A stretch of DNA of 64,000 nt from Steroidobacter agaridevorans (lineage in GTDB: Bacteria > Pseudomonadota > Gammaproteobacteria > Steroidobacterales > Steroidobacteraceae), in the NCBI RefSeq assembly GCF_009932555.1, contig NZ_BLJO01000001.1:130573-194572 (forward strand), written 5' to 3'. Below the pieces are notes generated by a model. It did no database searches and was not told where the DNA came from. It was given only the letters and a program-made list of their open reading frames with translations. The position numbers were made by a program, and so were the translations under genes. Below are positions 36,880-44,427 of this stretch, in pieces; the stretch's first letter is position 1; every line of letters begins with the position of its first letter.

Positions 36880-36923
36880 GAGTTGGGTACCGCACCGACG
36901 GCAGCGGAGTCCCGGTGCACAGT
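36880..36923 (+). promoter_or_regulatory. Crp/Fnr-type class II promoter of the OmpA gene
   Basis: GTTGG-GTAC-CGCAC (36882-36895), CGA, 16 bases, then CACAGT (36918-36923). One half-site is weaker. The predicted leader is about 20 bases to the TTG start at 36950. Confidence 0.55.
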
Positions 36924-36949
36924 TGCGCTTTCGAACAGGAGCACCGTCC

Positions 36950-37540
36950 TTGCCCTCGCCCGATCGTCATTTGCCTGTAGCCGCCCTCGCTCTAGCAGGC
37001 GCGGTATTGCTCGCGGTCTGCGGGCCGGTCAGCGTCGCAGACTCGCAGACCGAAGCCAATGAACAAAGACAAAAGTTGGAACATCTGCGCGATGTGAACG
37101 CCCAAGCGCGCGATAACGCCACGGAACTGCGACGTGAAATGAACGAGTTGCAGGCCGAAGCTATCGACCGTGGCCTGCTGCTGACGCTGGACGATGCGCT
37201 GTTCACCACGAACGCCGTTAGATTGAGCATCCCTGGTCATCGTCGGGTCGAGGCCTTGGCCGAGTTTCTCGAGCAGCATCCGGAACGCAACGTGGCAGTC
37301 GATGGTTATGCAGGCGCGGGCAACTATCGATACGACCAAGCCTTGTCGACCCGCCGCGCCGATGCTGTCAGGACGTATCTGCTGAGACGCGGCATCGCTG
37401 CAAATCGGCTGACCGCGCGCGGCGCCGACTTACCGCAGGACGATGACGACTTTGCGCCACGGCAGCGTCGCGTCGAGGTGATCATCGAAGATCCGTTGAC
37501 CCTGGCGCCGCAGCTCGATGCGACAGCGCCAGGGACGTAG
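36950..37540 (+). CDS. OmpA-domain protein
   Basis: The frame is open to 36758, but the promoter lies inside that part. A TTG at 36950 preceded by AGGAG (36937-36941) gives 196 residues beginning with a signal peptide (LPVAALALAGAVLLAVCGP). A charged coiled-coil part (EQRQKLEHLRDVNAQARDNA) follows, and residues 75-180 form an OmpA C-terminal domain. This domain has LTLDDALFTTN, VAVDGYAGAGNYRYDQALS and RRADAVRTYLLRRGI; the usual peptidoglycan-contact Asp/Arg pair is represented by ALSTRRADAV. The family links the envelope to peptidoglycan. It is the second OmpA-domain protein of the region. Confidence 0.85.
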   Translation: MPSPDRHLPVAALALAGAVLLAVCGPVSVADSQTEANEQRQKLEHLRDVNAQARDNATELRREMNELQAEAIDRGLLLTLDDALFTTNAVRLSIPGHRRVEALAEFLEQHPERNVAVDGYAGAGNYRYDQALSTRRADAVRTYLLRRGIAANRLTARGADLPQDDDDFAPRQRRVEVIIEDPLTLAPQLDATAPGT

Positions 37541-37577
37541 CACTACATCACCACCCTCTTCACAGGAGCACCCACTC

Positions 37578-37832
37578 ATGCGTCGCACTACAATCGGAAG
37601 CCGCTGGAATACACCGGGCCGGCGCTACGCAGGCGGCTGGCGGCAGAACCCATGGATCAATGCCATGTGCAACGCCTTGCACGTTCGAAACGAAACCGAC
37701 GGTGCGTGTTCCGACCGCAAGCTCGCCGACCAGCCTGGGCCGGACGACCGGCAGCAAAGAGCTGCTGTAAGGATTTGGGAAAATGAAGGCGGCAGCCTCG
37801 GCGCCAATCCGGATCGCACGCTCAGTCACTGA
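37578..37832 (+). CDS. Small hypothetical protein downstream of OmpA
   Basis: AGGAG at 37565-37569 precedes the ATG, 37 bases after the OmpA gene. The 84 residues begin with a basic stretch (MRRTTIGSRWNTPGRRYAGG) and end in DDRQQRAAVRIWENEGGSLG. The WENEGGS ending is the type of sequence I associate with small conserved proteins of unknown function. The 3' end overlaps the convergent Crp/Fnr gene by 11 bases. No signal peptide or domain is seen. Confidence 0.45.
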   Translation: MRRTTIGSRWNTPGRRYAGGWRQNPWINAMCNALHVRNETDGACSDRKLADQPGPDDRQQRAAVRIWENEGGSLGANPDRTLSH

Positions 37833-38601
37833 GCTTGTGCGCCGTCCGCCGCGTCGATGCCTGGTGGGTGCGACGAGGCCTCGGCGAGGACAATGAGCCC
37901 AAAGCACGCTCATACATGTCGTTCGCTCCTCGATAACATGCGCACGATGCCTCCTCGAGCGCAGGCCCGTCCAGGATAGTGATGGCACCACGTCGGTAAT
38001 CGATCAAACCTTCTTCTCGCAACGAGTTCGCGGCGTTCGTGACCCCCACCCGCCGCACGCCGAGCATGTGTGCCAGAAATTCCTGGGTGACATGAAACTG
38101 ATTGCCGCGCACCTGATCGCGGTTCATGAGCAGCCGCCGCGCCAGACGCGCCCGCACTTGGTGATAGTGCGAACAAGCCGTCGTCTGGGCCAATTGTCCC
38201 ATCAGCACATACATGTAACAGTTCAGCAGCCGGCACAGAACGATGTTCTTGCGCAAATGCCGCTGAAACACGGCGGCACCGAGCCGCCACGCCGTACCCG
38301 ACCGCTGGACTATCGCATGCTGCGCCGATGTGTTGACGCCCAGGATGATCGACGAACCCAGCATGCCCTCGTGACCGATGCTGCCGACCTCCAGACGCGA
38401 TCCGTCGTGCAGCGTGGTTACCAAGGATATGATGCCGTCGGTCGGGAAATACACGTGCCTCATCCGCTCGCCCGACCCGCAGATAAGCTCCGCGGAACAC
38501 AGCTCGACCCGCTCGAAGTCAGCAAACAAGCGCTGCCGATCCGGCCCGGCCAATGTCGCCAGCAGACGGTTCTCGCCCGCACTTTGTTTGAACGAACGCA
38601 A
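37822..38601 (-). CDS. Crp/Fnr-family transcriptional regulator (second copy)
   Basis: A 259-residue paralogue of the regulator at 34582. It starts at TTG 38601. The N-terminal beta roll has ELICGSGERMRHVYFPTDGI and VGSIGHEGMLGSSIILGVNT. The winged helix has VTQEFLAHMLGVRRVGVTNA, with the shared LGVRR part, and a C-terminal basic tail of about 35 residues not seen in the first copy. The shared recognition segment suggests that both proteins read similar DNA sites. A dyad with a good TACCCT hexamer lies 45-86 bases upstream, so autoregulation is likely. It diverges from the DUF4398/OmpA/kinase operon. Confidence 0.88.
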   Translation of the reverse strand: MRSFKQSAGENRLLATLAGPDRQRLFADFERVELCSAELICGSGERMRHVYFPTDGIISLVTTLHDGSRLEVGSIGHEGMLGSSIILGVNTSAQHAIVQRSGTAWRLGAAVFQRHLRKNIVLCRLLNCYMYVLMGQLAQTTACSHYHQVRARLARRLLMNRDQVRGNQFHVTQEFLAHMLGVRRVGVTNAANSLREEGLIDYRRGAITILDGPALEEASCACYRGANDMYERALGSLSSPRPRRTHQASTRRTAHKLSD

Positions 38602-38645
38602 TGAGTTCTCGCGCTACGGCCGGAAGATGTTTCAGCCTCGCGTCG

Positions 38646-38689
38646 AGGGTACCCCCGCCGACGTCATCTCGATGTACGTTGGCGCACAC
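38646..38689 (-). promoter_or_regulatory. Crp/Fnr-type class II promoter of the second Crp/Fnr gene
   Basis: On the - strand: GTGCG-CCAA-CGTAC (38674-38687), then TACCCT (38646-38651) at the 27-base offset. This is the best -10 of the set. The predicted leader is about 38 bases to TTG 38601. Confidence 0.55.
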
Positions 38690-38738
38690 CCGAATGAATA
38701 TTCCAAGCTTGGTCGGCGATGCCGCATCGCGCCCCCCT

Positions 38739-38782
38739 ATGTGCGCCAACGCACCGAGATCCCCAGCGCGGCAGCGCAATCT
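38739..38782 (+). promoter_or_regulatory. Crp/Fnr-type class II promoter of the DUF4398/OmpA/kinase operon
   Basis: GTGCG-CCAA-CGCAC (38741-38754), CGA, 16 bases, then GCG-CAATCT with CAATCT at 38777-38782. The dyad is nearly perfect. It diverges from the promoter of the second Crp/Fnr gene. Confidence 0.6.
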
Positions 38783-38839
38783 CACCGACCGTACAAAGCT
38801 GCCGACCCGGCAGGCCTCCACCCACCGGAGATACTTACA

Positions 38840-39283
38840 ATGCGTTCCTCCTCGGCTGCTCTCGCAAATGTTTACTCGCGGTTGATTGTTGCAACACCTG
38901 TCCACCGAAAAGGTACAGCGCTGGCCATTGGCGTGAGCCTCCTCGCGACGCTCGGTGCGTGCGCCAACACGTCGGCGCTCACGAAGGAGCGAGTCGCCCA
39001 AAGCGACACATCGGTTCAGCAGGCACAACAGGCCGTCGGGCGATCGGAAGCCGGCGCGATAGAGCTGCAGCAGGCCAAAGACAAACTGAGCGCGGCCAAG
39101 GTTGCGCTCGACAACGAGCAACCGCAGGAAGCGGAGCGCTCGGCTGCGCAGGCGCACTTGTACGCCGAGCTTGCGATAGCGAAATCGCAGACTGCCAGTG
39201 CGCGCAAGGCCGCTGAAGAAGTACTTGCCAGCCTCGAGATATTGCGCACTGAAGCCGAGCGCACATCGCCGACGCAACACTGA
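38840..39283 (+). CDS. DUF4398 lipoprotein
   Basis: ATG 38840 has GGAG upstream (38827-38830). The 147-residue protein has a signal ending in a lipobox (LATLGAC) after AIGVSLLATLG, so it is lipid-anchored. The mature part is a helical hairpin rich in Ala/Gln/Glu (QQAQQAVGRSEAGAIELQQA, KLSAAKVALDNEQPQEAERS), the DUF4398 pattern. It is followed after 27 bases by an OmpA protein that has its own DUF4398-like part, so the two may form a complex at the outer membrane. Confidence 0.82.
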   Translation: MRSSSAALANVYSRLIVATPVHRKGTALAIGVSLLATLGACANTSALTKERVAQSDTSVQQAQQAVGRSEAGAIELQQAKDKLSAAKVALDNEQPQEAERSAAQAHLYAELAIAKSQTASARKAAEEVLASLEILRTEAERTSPTQH

Positions 39284-39310
39284 TGTATTCCCAATCATAC
39301 GCATGAGGTC

Positions 39311-40126
39311 ATGGACATGAAATTCAACAAGCGCATCGTGCTGAGCGTGGCGGTAGCCGCGATACTCAGCGCGTGCAATACCCCTCCAGAGCGCAACGAA
39401 ACGCTGGAACGAGCGCGAATCCTGGTGCCGGAAATGGAACAATCGCCGCGCGCGGGTATAGCAGCAGCCGATATCGCCAACGCGCGCACAGCACTGGACG
39501 CGGCAAATCGTCTCGCCGAATCCAGGAGCAGGAAAACCGACATTGAATTCGAAGCGACGAACGCAGTACTCAGCGCGCAGATCGCCAACGAGAAAATTCT
39601 GACCGCGCAGGCAAACGAGCAAGTCGCCGCTGGCACGGCTCAGCGCCAGACGGTTCTGCTTCAGGCGCGCGAACGGGACGTCCAGCGCAGTGCCACTCAT
39701 GCCAGGTCTCTCGAGGCGGAACTGGCGGATATGAAGCTGCAGAAGACCGAGAGAGGTCTGGTCCTGACTCTTGGCGACGTGCTGTTCGACACCTCGCAAG
39801 CGACGTTCGGAGCGGGCGCGGATGCGCCGCTCGATCGGCTAGCCACGGCCTTGAAAGAGCAACCCGACCGCAAAGTGCTCATCGAAGGCCATACCGACAA
39901 CGTGGGCTCGGACCAGAACAACATGGACTTGTCGGAACGTCGGGCCCAGTCCGTACAGACAGGCCTGATTCAGCGCGGCGTGGATCGCAGTCAGATCACC
40001 GCGGTGGGCAAAGGTGAAAACTTCCCCATCGCGAGCAATGACAGCGCCGCGGGCCGCCAGTCGAACCGTCGCGTCGAACTGATCTTCACCGACAGCGCCG
40101 CGCATGTCGGGGCGGGATCCGGATGA
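39311..40126 (+). CDS. DUF4398-OmpA lipoprotein
   Basis: A 271-residue protein with lipobox (AILSAC) after a short signal. Residues 40-130 are a DUF4398-like helical region (AAADIANARTALDAANRLAE), followed by a coiled coil and an OmpA C-terminal domain (155-260). The OmpA domain is typical, with LTLGDVLFDTSQATFGAGAD, VLIEGHTDNVGSDQNNMDLS and the peptidoglycan-contact NxxLSxRRA represented by NMDLSERRAQSV. It should tie the outer membrane to peptidoglycan. Its stop overlaps the start of the GAF kinase (ATGA), an unusual coupling of a structural envelope protein to a sensor kinase. Confidence 0.9.
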   Translation: MDMKFNKRIVLSVAVAAILSACNTPPERNETLERARILVPEMEQSPRAGIAAADIANARTALDAANRLAESRSRKTDIEFEATNAVLSAQIANEKILTAQANEQVAAGTAQRQTVLLQARERDVQRSATHARSLEAELADMKLQKTERGLVLTLGDVLFDTSQATFGAGADAPLDRLATALKEQPDRKVLIEGHTDNVGSDQNNMDLSERRAQSVQTGLIQRGVDRSQITAVGKGENFPIASNDSAAGRQSNRRVELIFTDSAAHVGAGSG

Positions 40127-41586
40127 CCGCCCTGCTGGCTGGAGGCGACGCTGCCTCATACGCAATGGACTGTTCGCACTACGGAGCACGATCCATGACC
40201 AACTCGACCATCGCGGAGCGACGCAGTCGATATTCCGACTGCTACGTTTCAGCACATACATTACCGCCGCGGGTGTTTCCTCCGAATCTGCGCGCCGAGT
40301 CAGCGGCGATCTGTGAGCTAACGAAGTCCCTTGCTGAAAACCCAAGCGCAACCGTGCGCTACGTGCTCGACATCGCGCAGGATCTTTGCGGCGCGGGCAG
40401 CGCCGGGCTGAGCCTCGTGCATCTGGATCAAACCGGTGCAGCAACCATGCGCTGGGAAGCCGTTCAGGGAGCCCTGTCCGCGCACGAGGCTACCGACATG
40501 CGTCGCGACAGTAGTCCTTGCGGCCTCTGTTTAGATATCGGGATCGCCATTCTTATCTCACGGCCCGAGCGCGTGTTCGACCAAGTGGCCGATAAACTAC
40601 CGTCCATCGCCGAGATCCTGACCATTCCACTGTACGACGGCGGGCGAAAGCCGCTGGGCACGCTCTGGGTGGCGCATCACGACAGCCAGGCGCACTTCGA
40701 CAGCGACGACGTGCGTATCGCGGAACAACTGGCGGCACAACTGGCGCTGGCGCTGAAGCTGCAGGAACAAGCACGCGACCACGCTCGCGCGCTGGCCTTG
40801 TTCGAGTCGCACCAACGGGCGCAGCAAAATCTGCTGACTTATCATCAGTACGAAGAGCGCGCGCTGTTCGAACAGGCGGAGATCGAAAATCAGCAAGCAC
40901 TCAGGTTCAAAGACGCGCTGATCGTCGAAGCGCATCACCGCACCAAGAATACGCTGCAGATAGCCTCGAATCTGTTGGCCCTGCAAGCGCAAGCAAGCTC
41001 ATTGGCGCAAGTGCGCGATGCTTTGCTGGATAACGCTGCCCGCCTGCATATCATGGCCCGGGTTCACGAACTGCTGTGCGCGAATGCCAACAGCACGCAG
41101 AGCGTTTTCATGCCGCAGTTATTGCAGTCACTGGGGAGCGCGCTAGGGCAATCGCTTGGCCGCACGCACCCGCATGTGGCGTTGGAGATCGAATGCGATC
41201 AGATGGAACTGCCCGCCCAGGACGCGGTAGCTTTGGTGCTGCTCGCGAATGAGGCTGTAACCAACGCCTACAAGCATGCATTTGCGAACGAATCCGCCGG
41301 CCTGATCACTGTGGCGCTCCAGCGCACGCGCGAGAACGCCTTATTACTTCGCATCGAAGACACTGGCAATGGATTTGCCTCGCCCAACGGCGCCGAGGGC
41401 ACGGGGTTGAAGCTGATCCGTACTTTGGCAGCTCAATTGCGCGGAACGCTCGATGTGGGCGGTAGAGACATCGGCATGGGCACGCGGGTCACGCTTACCC
41501 TCGCCGCCCCGGTTCCGTCGGTGGACTCGGAGAACGCTGACGATCACTCGTCGCGGCTCAGCTTGAATGTCCTGACGAATCGATAG
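40123..41586 (+). CDS. GAF-domain histidine kinase (HisKA_2)
   Basis: The ATG at 40123 overlaps the OmpA stop (ATGA); another start, MTNSTIAERR at 40198, is possible. The 487-residue protein has a GAF domain (60-220), with CDISSPCGLC-like SSPCGLCLDIG and LTIPLYDGGRKPLGTLW. A coiled part follows, then a HisKA_2 domain with the acceptor His near 270 (IVEAHHRTKNTLQIASNLLA) and an HATPase (LANEAVTNAYKHAF, DTGNGF). No membrane segment is present. The operon order lipoprotein, OmpA, kinase suggests it monitors a signal linked to envelope state. No response regulator is adjacent; the receiver at 27750 is the nearest. Confidence 0.9.
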   Translation: MTALLAGGDAASYAMDCSHYGARSMTNSTIAERRSRYSDCYVSAHTLPPRVFPPNLRAESAAICELTKSLAENPSATVRYVLDIAQDLCGAGSAGLSLVHLDQTGAATMRWEAVQGALSAHEATDMRRDSSPCGLCLDIGIAILISRPERVFDQVADKLPSIAEILTIPLYDGGRKPLGTLWVAHHDSQAHFDSDDVRIAEQLAAQLALALKLQEQARDHARALALFESHQRAQQNLLTYHQYEERALFEQAEIENQQALRFKDALIVEAHHRTKNTLQIASNLLALQAQASSLAQVRDALLDNAARLHIMARVHELLCANANSTQSVFMPQLLQSLGSALGQSLGRTHPHVALEIECDQMELPAQDAVALVLLANEAVTNAYKHAFANESAGLITVALQRTRENALLLRIEDTGNGFASPNGAEGTGLKLIRTLAAQLRGTLDVGGRDIGMGTRVTLTLAAPVPSVDSENADDHSSRLSLNVLTNR

Positions 41587-41924
41587 TCAACCGCCGGGCC
41601 GAGGCCGAGCTCCGTTGCCTTGTGCCGAACGGCGCCAGGATCCCGATGCAACCGCGTCGCCAGCTGCATCACACACTCGTCCGCATGTTGCCAGCTTCTG
41701 GCCGTCTGGCCGTGCAAGAAGGATTTCAGCTCCTCGAGCTCGTGCTCCCGCCATTCCCCTTGCGACCGGGCAACAGACTGGCGATGCAGCTCAGCCGCCT
41801 CGTCGTCACGGATAGCCTGGGTCAACACTTCGATCAAAGTGGCCTTGTGTTCCGACGGCAGCTCGCTCGTGATCACGAATCGAAGCGCGGCATGCAGCGC
41901 CGCCAACCGATCCAGATGTTTCAT
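41544..41924 (-). CDS. Hypothetical protein, 126 residues
   Basis: The start MKHLDRLAALHAALRF at 41924 has GAGG close upstream; a GTG at 41963 or 41936 is also possible, overlapping the upstream gene. The protein is helical, with a charged middle (HELEELKSFLHGQTARSWQH) and an end resembling a small DNA-binding helix set (DPGAVRHKATELGLGPAVDY). The last part is like the folds of SANT/Myb-like or restriction-associated short helices, but this is only a guess. It follows the seven-repeat Cys-rich gene in the same operon and overlaps the 3' end of the kinase gene by 43 bases. Confidence 0.5.
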   Translation of the reverse strand: MKHLDRLAALHAALRFVITSELPSEHKATLIEVLTQAIRDDEAAELHRQSVARSQGEWREHELEELKSFLHGQTARSWQHADECVMQLATRLHRDPGAVRHKATELGLGPAVDYRFVRTFKLSRDE

Positions 41925-41938
41925 ATCCTCAGGCACGG

Positions 41939-42736
41939 TCAACTCCCGGGCACGGCAATGCACGCTGCCTCTTGCTTGCGAAATCCCGCGTCACACGACC
42001 AGTCGTCTCCCGCGTAACCGATGAACGCATTGGCTGGGACGCGCACGGCGACACAGTCCACGCCTTGCTTGCGAAAGCCACGCTCGCAGCGCCATTCACT
42101 GCCGCGGTCATCGAGATATGCGTTCGTCGGGACGACTATGGGTGAGCACTGGTTGTCGGTCCGCTGAAAGCCGCGCTCGCACTTCCAATCATCGCCGGCG
42201 CGAACGAGATATGCGTTAGCAGGAACGTCGATCGCGACACATCGATCCTTCGTTTGTCTGAAACCTCGATCGCATAGCCATGCGAAGCCGTGAATCGAGT
42301 CGAGCAAGTAGGCATGTGCCGGCAGCTCGACCTTCACACAGGATTCGCCGTCCGCGCGGTATCCGCGATGGCAGCGCCATCCCCGATCGTAGCCGGAGTC
42401 CACTGCATAACCATTCTGCGGCACTCGCACGGCCGTACATTGCCCATTGTCATCGAGGAATCCGCGATTGCAGCGCCAGGACGTCCCCCGCACATCCAAA
42501 TATGCGTTCGCCGGAACGACCACCACGACACAACGTCCCTCCATCTGCCGATAGCCGCGCACACACTCCCAACCGCCGCCATAACTTACCGGACGGGCAT
42601 TCTCCGGGATCGCGGAGAGAGAGCGTTGCGCCTGAGCGCTGGCTGTGACCGCTGCGAGCAATAGCGCCGAACATCCAGCAACGAGCCGAGCAATTTCCCA
42701 AAAGCGCAAGACCTTCTCCAGGATGCGAACCGACAC
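41939..42736 (-). CDS. Secreted Cys-rich tandem-repeat protein (7 repeats)
   Basis: Paralogue of 17917-18609. A signal peptide (LVAGCSALLLAAVTASAQAQ) precedes seven repeats of 31-33 residues of the form W-x-C-x2-G-[FY]-x6-C-x2-[IV]-x-[VL]-P-x-[NH]-[AG]-[YF]. Individual repeats such as WRCNRGF..CTAVRVPQNGY are very close to repeat 2 of the other protein, so the families share a recent ancestor. The number of repeats differs (6 versus 7). It is probably periplasmic or exported. No lipobox or anchor is seen. Its upstream region is AT-rich and lacks the dyad found before the other copy. Confidence 0.8.
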   Translation of the reverse strand: MSVRILEKVLRFWEIARLVAGCSALLLAAVTASAQAQRSLSAIPENARPVSYGGGWECVRGYRQMEGRCVVVVVPANAYLDVRGTSWRCNRGFLDDNGQCTAVRVPQNGYAVDSGYDRGWRCHRGYRADGESCVKVELPAHAYLLDSIHGFAWLCDRGFRQTKDRCVAIDVPANAYLVRAGDDWKCERGFQRTDNQCSPIVVPTNAYLDDRGSEWRCERGFRKQGVDCVAVRVPANAFIGYAGDDWSCDAGFRKQEAACIAVPGS

Positions 42737-42761
42737 CCAGTCTGCGCGCTTCGGTCACCTT

Positions 42762-42789
42762 TAGATAGCTAAATATATATATTTCTAAC
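42762..42789 (-). promoter_or_regulatory. AT-rich palindrome upstream of the second Cys-rich repeat gene
   Basis: A perfect 14-base palindrome AAATATATATATTT (42771-42784) in an otherwise GC-rich region, 35-48 bases before the ATG at 42736. It could be a -10 region, an AT-rich protein site or a bent-DNA promoter part. Confidence 0.4.
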
Positions 42790-42821
42790 GCCGTGCGTGC
42801 AGCGATCCAAGGGTCAGATCG

Positions 42822-43037
42822 CTACTTCGGCTGATAATTCCTGTTGCGCTCCTCGAATGCGCGGATCTCTCGTTCCGCCTCGCCGCGGTTGATGCCGTAA
42901 ACCTCTTGAATCGCGCTCAGCAGCGAGGCTCGCTTACCGGCGATCGCTCGCAATTGCTCCGCATCGAGCTTCAGCCAGCGCGCCTTCACCGTGCCTTGGA
43001 ACTGCGCCCAGTTATTCTCCGCCAAAGTCCAATTCAT
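42822..43037 (-). CDS. CsbD-like stress protein
   Basis: The frame is open to 43205, but the family start is MNWTLAENNWAQFQGTVKAR at 43037, giving 71 residues. This matches the CsbD plan: W at positions 3 and 10, KARWLKLDAEQL, AGKRASLLSAIQEVYGI, then GEAEREIRAFEER. CsbD-like proteins are small, acidic/basic helical proteins induced in general stress; their molecular role is not known. It lies in the stress region but shows no dyad upstream. Confidence 0.82.
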   Translation of the reverse strand: MNWTLAENNWAQFQGTVKARWLKLDAEQLRAIAGKRASLLSAIQEVYGINRGEAEREIRAFEERNRNYQPK

Positions 43038-43327
43038 GATGTCATCGCAGTCCAAAGAAGGGGCGCGCAGCCTACTCCTGTTCGTGGCAGCGCGCTTGGG
43101 TGTCGTCCAGGCGGATCGGCGTAGCTGGCGGCCTACGCGGCGATTTATGTATCTATCCCCGATGATAGAGCGCACACTGCCAACAGATTGTGGAGTCGTC
43201 CGCACTCAGCTCAGTGGCGAAGGGATGCGCGGCCAGCACCCGCGCAGTCATTCTTATCGCTCGACGTGCAGTAGAGCCCACCTCCCCTATCCGCGCGTCA
43301 TTCCTTCACCGCACTGCGGAGAGCTTC

Positions 43328-43960
43328 ATGAACATATATAGATTGCATCGGCGCGTCAGTCGCGCGCTGGCTCGAGTGAGAAATACGGCTCATCGACGAA
43401 CGTCCGCAACCCATGAACGAGTTCAGCTCGAAAGCAGTGCGATTTGCTCACCTCACTGGACCATGCCCACCGTCTCAAACGCCGACCTCGATTCGCATGA
43501 CTGCGCAGAGTGGCGACGACGTCTGCTGGCGGCGCGAGGCCGACAAATCAACATCGCAAGCGTGGAACGTAACGATCGCTGCGCTATAGCGATTCTCGAC
43601 GCAAAGGGCATCGTGATTGCGTGGCACGACCACATGCCGCGCGCCCGGCCCTACGATCCCGGCGTCCTGAGTCACCACATGTCGCAGTTCTATCTGCCGG
43701 ACGATATCGCGCTCCATGTTCCTGCCCGCCATTTGTCGATCGCAGCCGAGTACGGCGTGGACACGCAGCGTGGTTGGCGACGCCGACCGATCGGAGAAAT
43801 ATTCTGGGGAGTGACGGTCATGCAGAGCATCCTGCTGGGGGACGGCGAATTGCTGGGATATTCGCACGTGACTCGCTCGGTGCGCGCCCCCGCTCAATAC
43901 CTCTCCCGGCCGTTACGAACACGACTACCAGGAACGGCAAGTCTCGCCCTGATGGCGTAG
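43328..43960 (+). CDS. PAS-domain protein, paralogue of 35677-36270
   Basis: The start MNIYRLHRRVSRAL at 43328 has GGAG six bases upstream. The 210-residue protein has an Arg-rich start. A PAS domain (80-195) follows: IAILDAKGIVIAWHDHMPRA, LSHHMSQFYLPDDIALHVPA, GWRRRPIGEIFWGVTVMQSI, then GELLGYSHVTRSV. The HxSQFY and GWRRRP segments are shared with the other PAS protein. There is no output domain. The stop overlaps the GTG start of the next gene (TAGTG), so the two are coupled. Confidence 0.78.
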   Translation: MNIYRLHRRVSRALARVRNTAHRRTSATHERVQLESSAICSPHWTMPTVSNADLDSHDCAEWRRRLLAARGRQINIASVERNDRCAIAILDAKGIVIAWHDHMPRARPYDPGVLSHHMSQFYLPDDIALHVPARHLSIAAEYGVDTQRGWRRRPIGEIFWGVTVMQSILLGDGELLGYSHVTRSVRAPAQYLSRPLRTRLPGTASLALMA

Positions 43961-44427
43961 TGATAACGTCCGTGAACTCACAACAGCGCACGAATCAACC
44001 AGCGACCCGGCAATCGGGTCCCGTCGTAGAGCTGTCCGGAGCGAGCGGCGACGATCAGTTCACCTGCACTTTGTCGGATTGGAATTTCATCCGCGATCTC
44101 GGCCTGACGTTCGGCTGGCATCCGACCGGCACCACCTATCTGCCGCAGCAAGGCCAGCGAGCGCGACACAACCCGATCAAACACGATTATCAGCCAGGCG
44201 ACAGTCAGGATCGTAAGCGTGTCGAAGCCGATGACTCCGCACACTGGGCGGCAGCGGTGGACAGAGCCAAACGCTCGCCGTTCATTCTGGGGATGCTTCG
44301 AAAGCATGCCCAACTGCGGGATGGGAACCGCCCGAGCGCCGAGTCCTCGCTGTGCTCACAATTGCAGAGCTTTATTGAGTTTGCTCGTCGCGGGGCATTC
44401 ACAATCGCGCTTCAGAGCACCCGGTAA
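43960..44427 (+). CDS. Hypothetical protein coupled to the PAS gene
   Basis: GTG at 43960 overlaps the PAS stop; a second GTG at 43972 is possible. The 155-residue protein has a conserved-looking core, LSDWNFIRDLGLTFGWHPTG, and a helical end (LCSQLQSFIEFARRGAFTIA) of the type seen in small conserved proteins of unknown function. It has no signal peptide or membrane segment. Because of the one-base coupling I treat it as the functional partner of the PAS protein. Function unknown. Confidence 0.6.
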   Translation: MITSVNSQQRTNQPATRQSGPVVELSGASGDDQFTCTLSDWNFIRDLGLTFGWHPTGTTYLPQQGQRARHNPIKHDYQPGDSQDRKRVEADDSAHWAAAVDRAKRSPFILGMLRKHAQLRDGNRPSAESSLCSQLQSFIEFARRGAFTIALQSTR

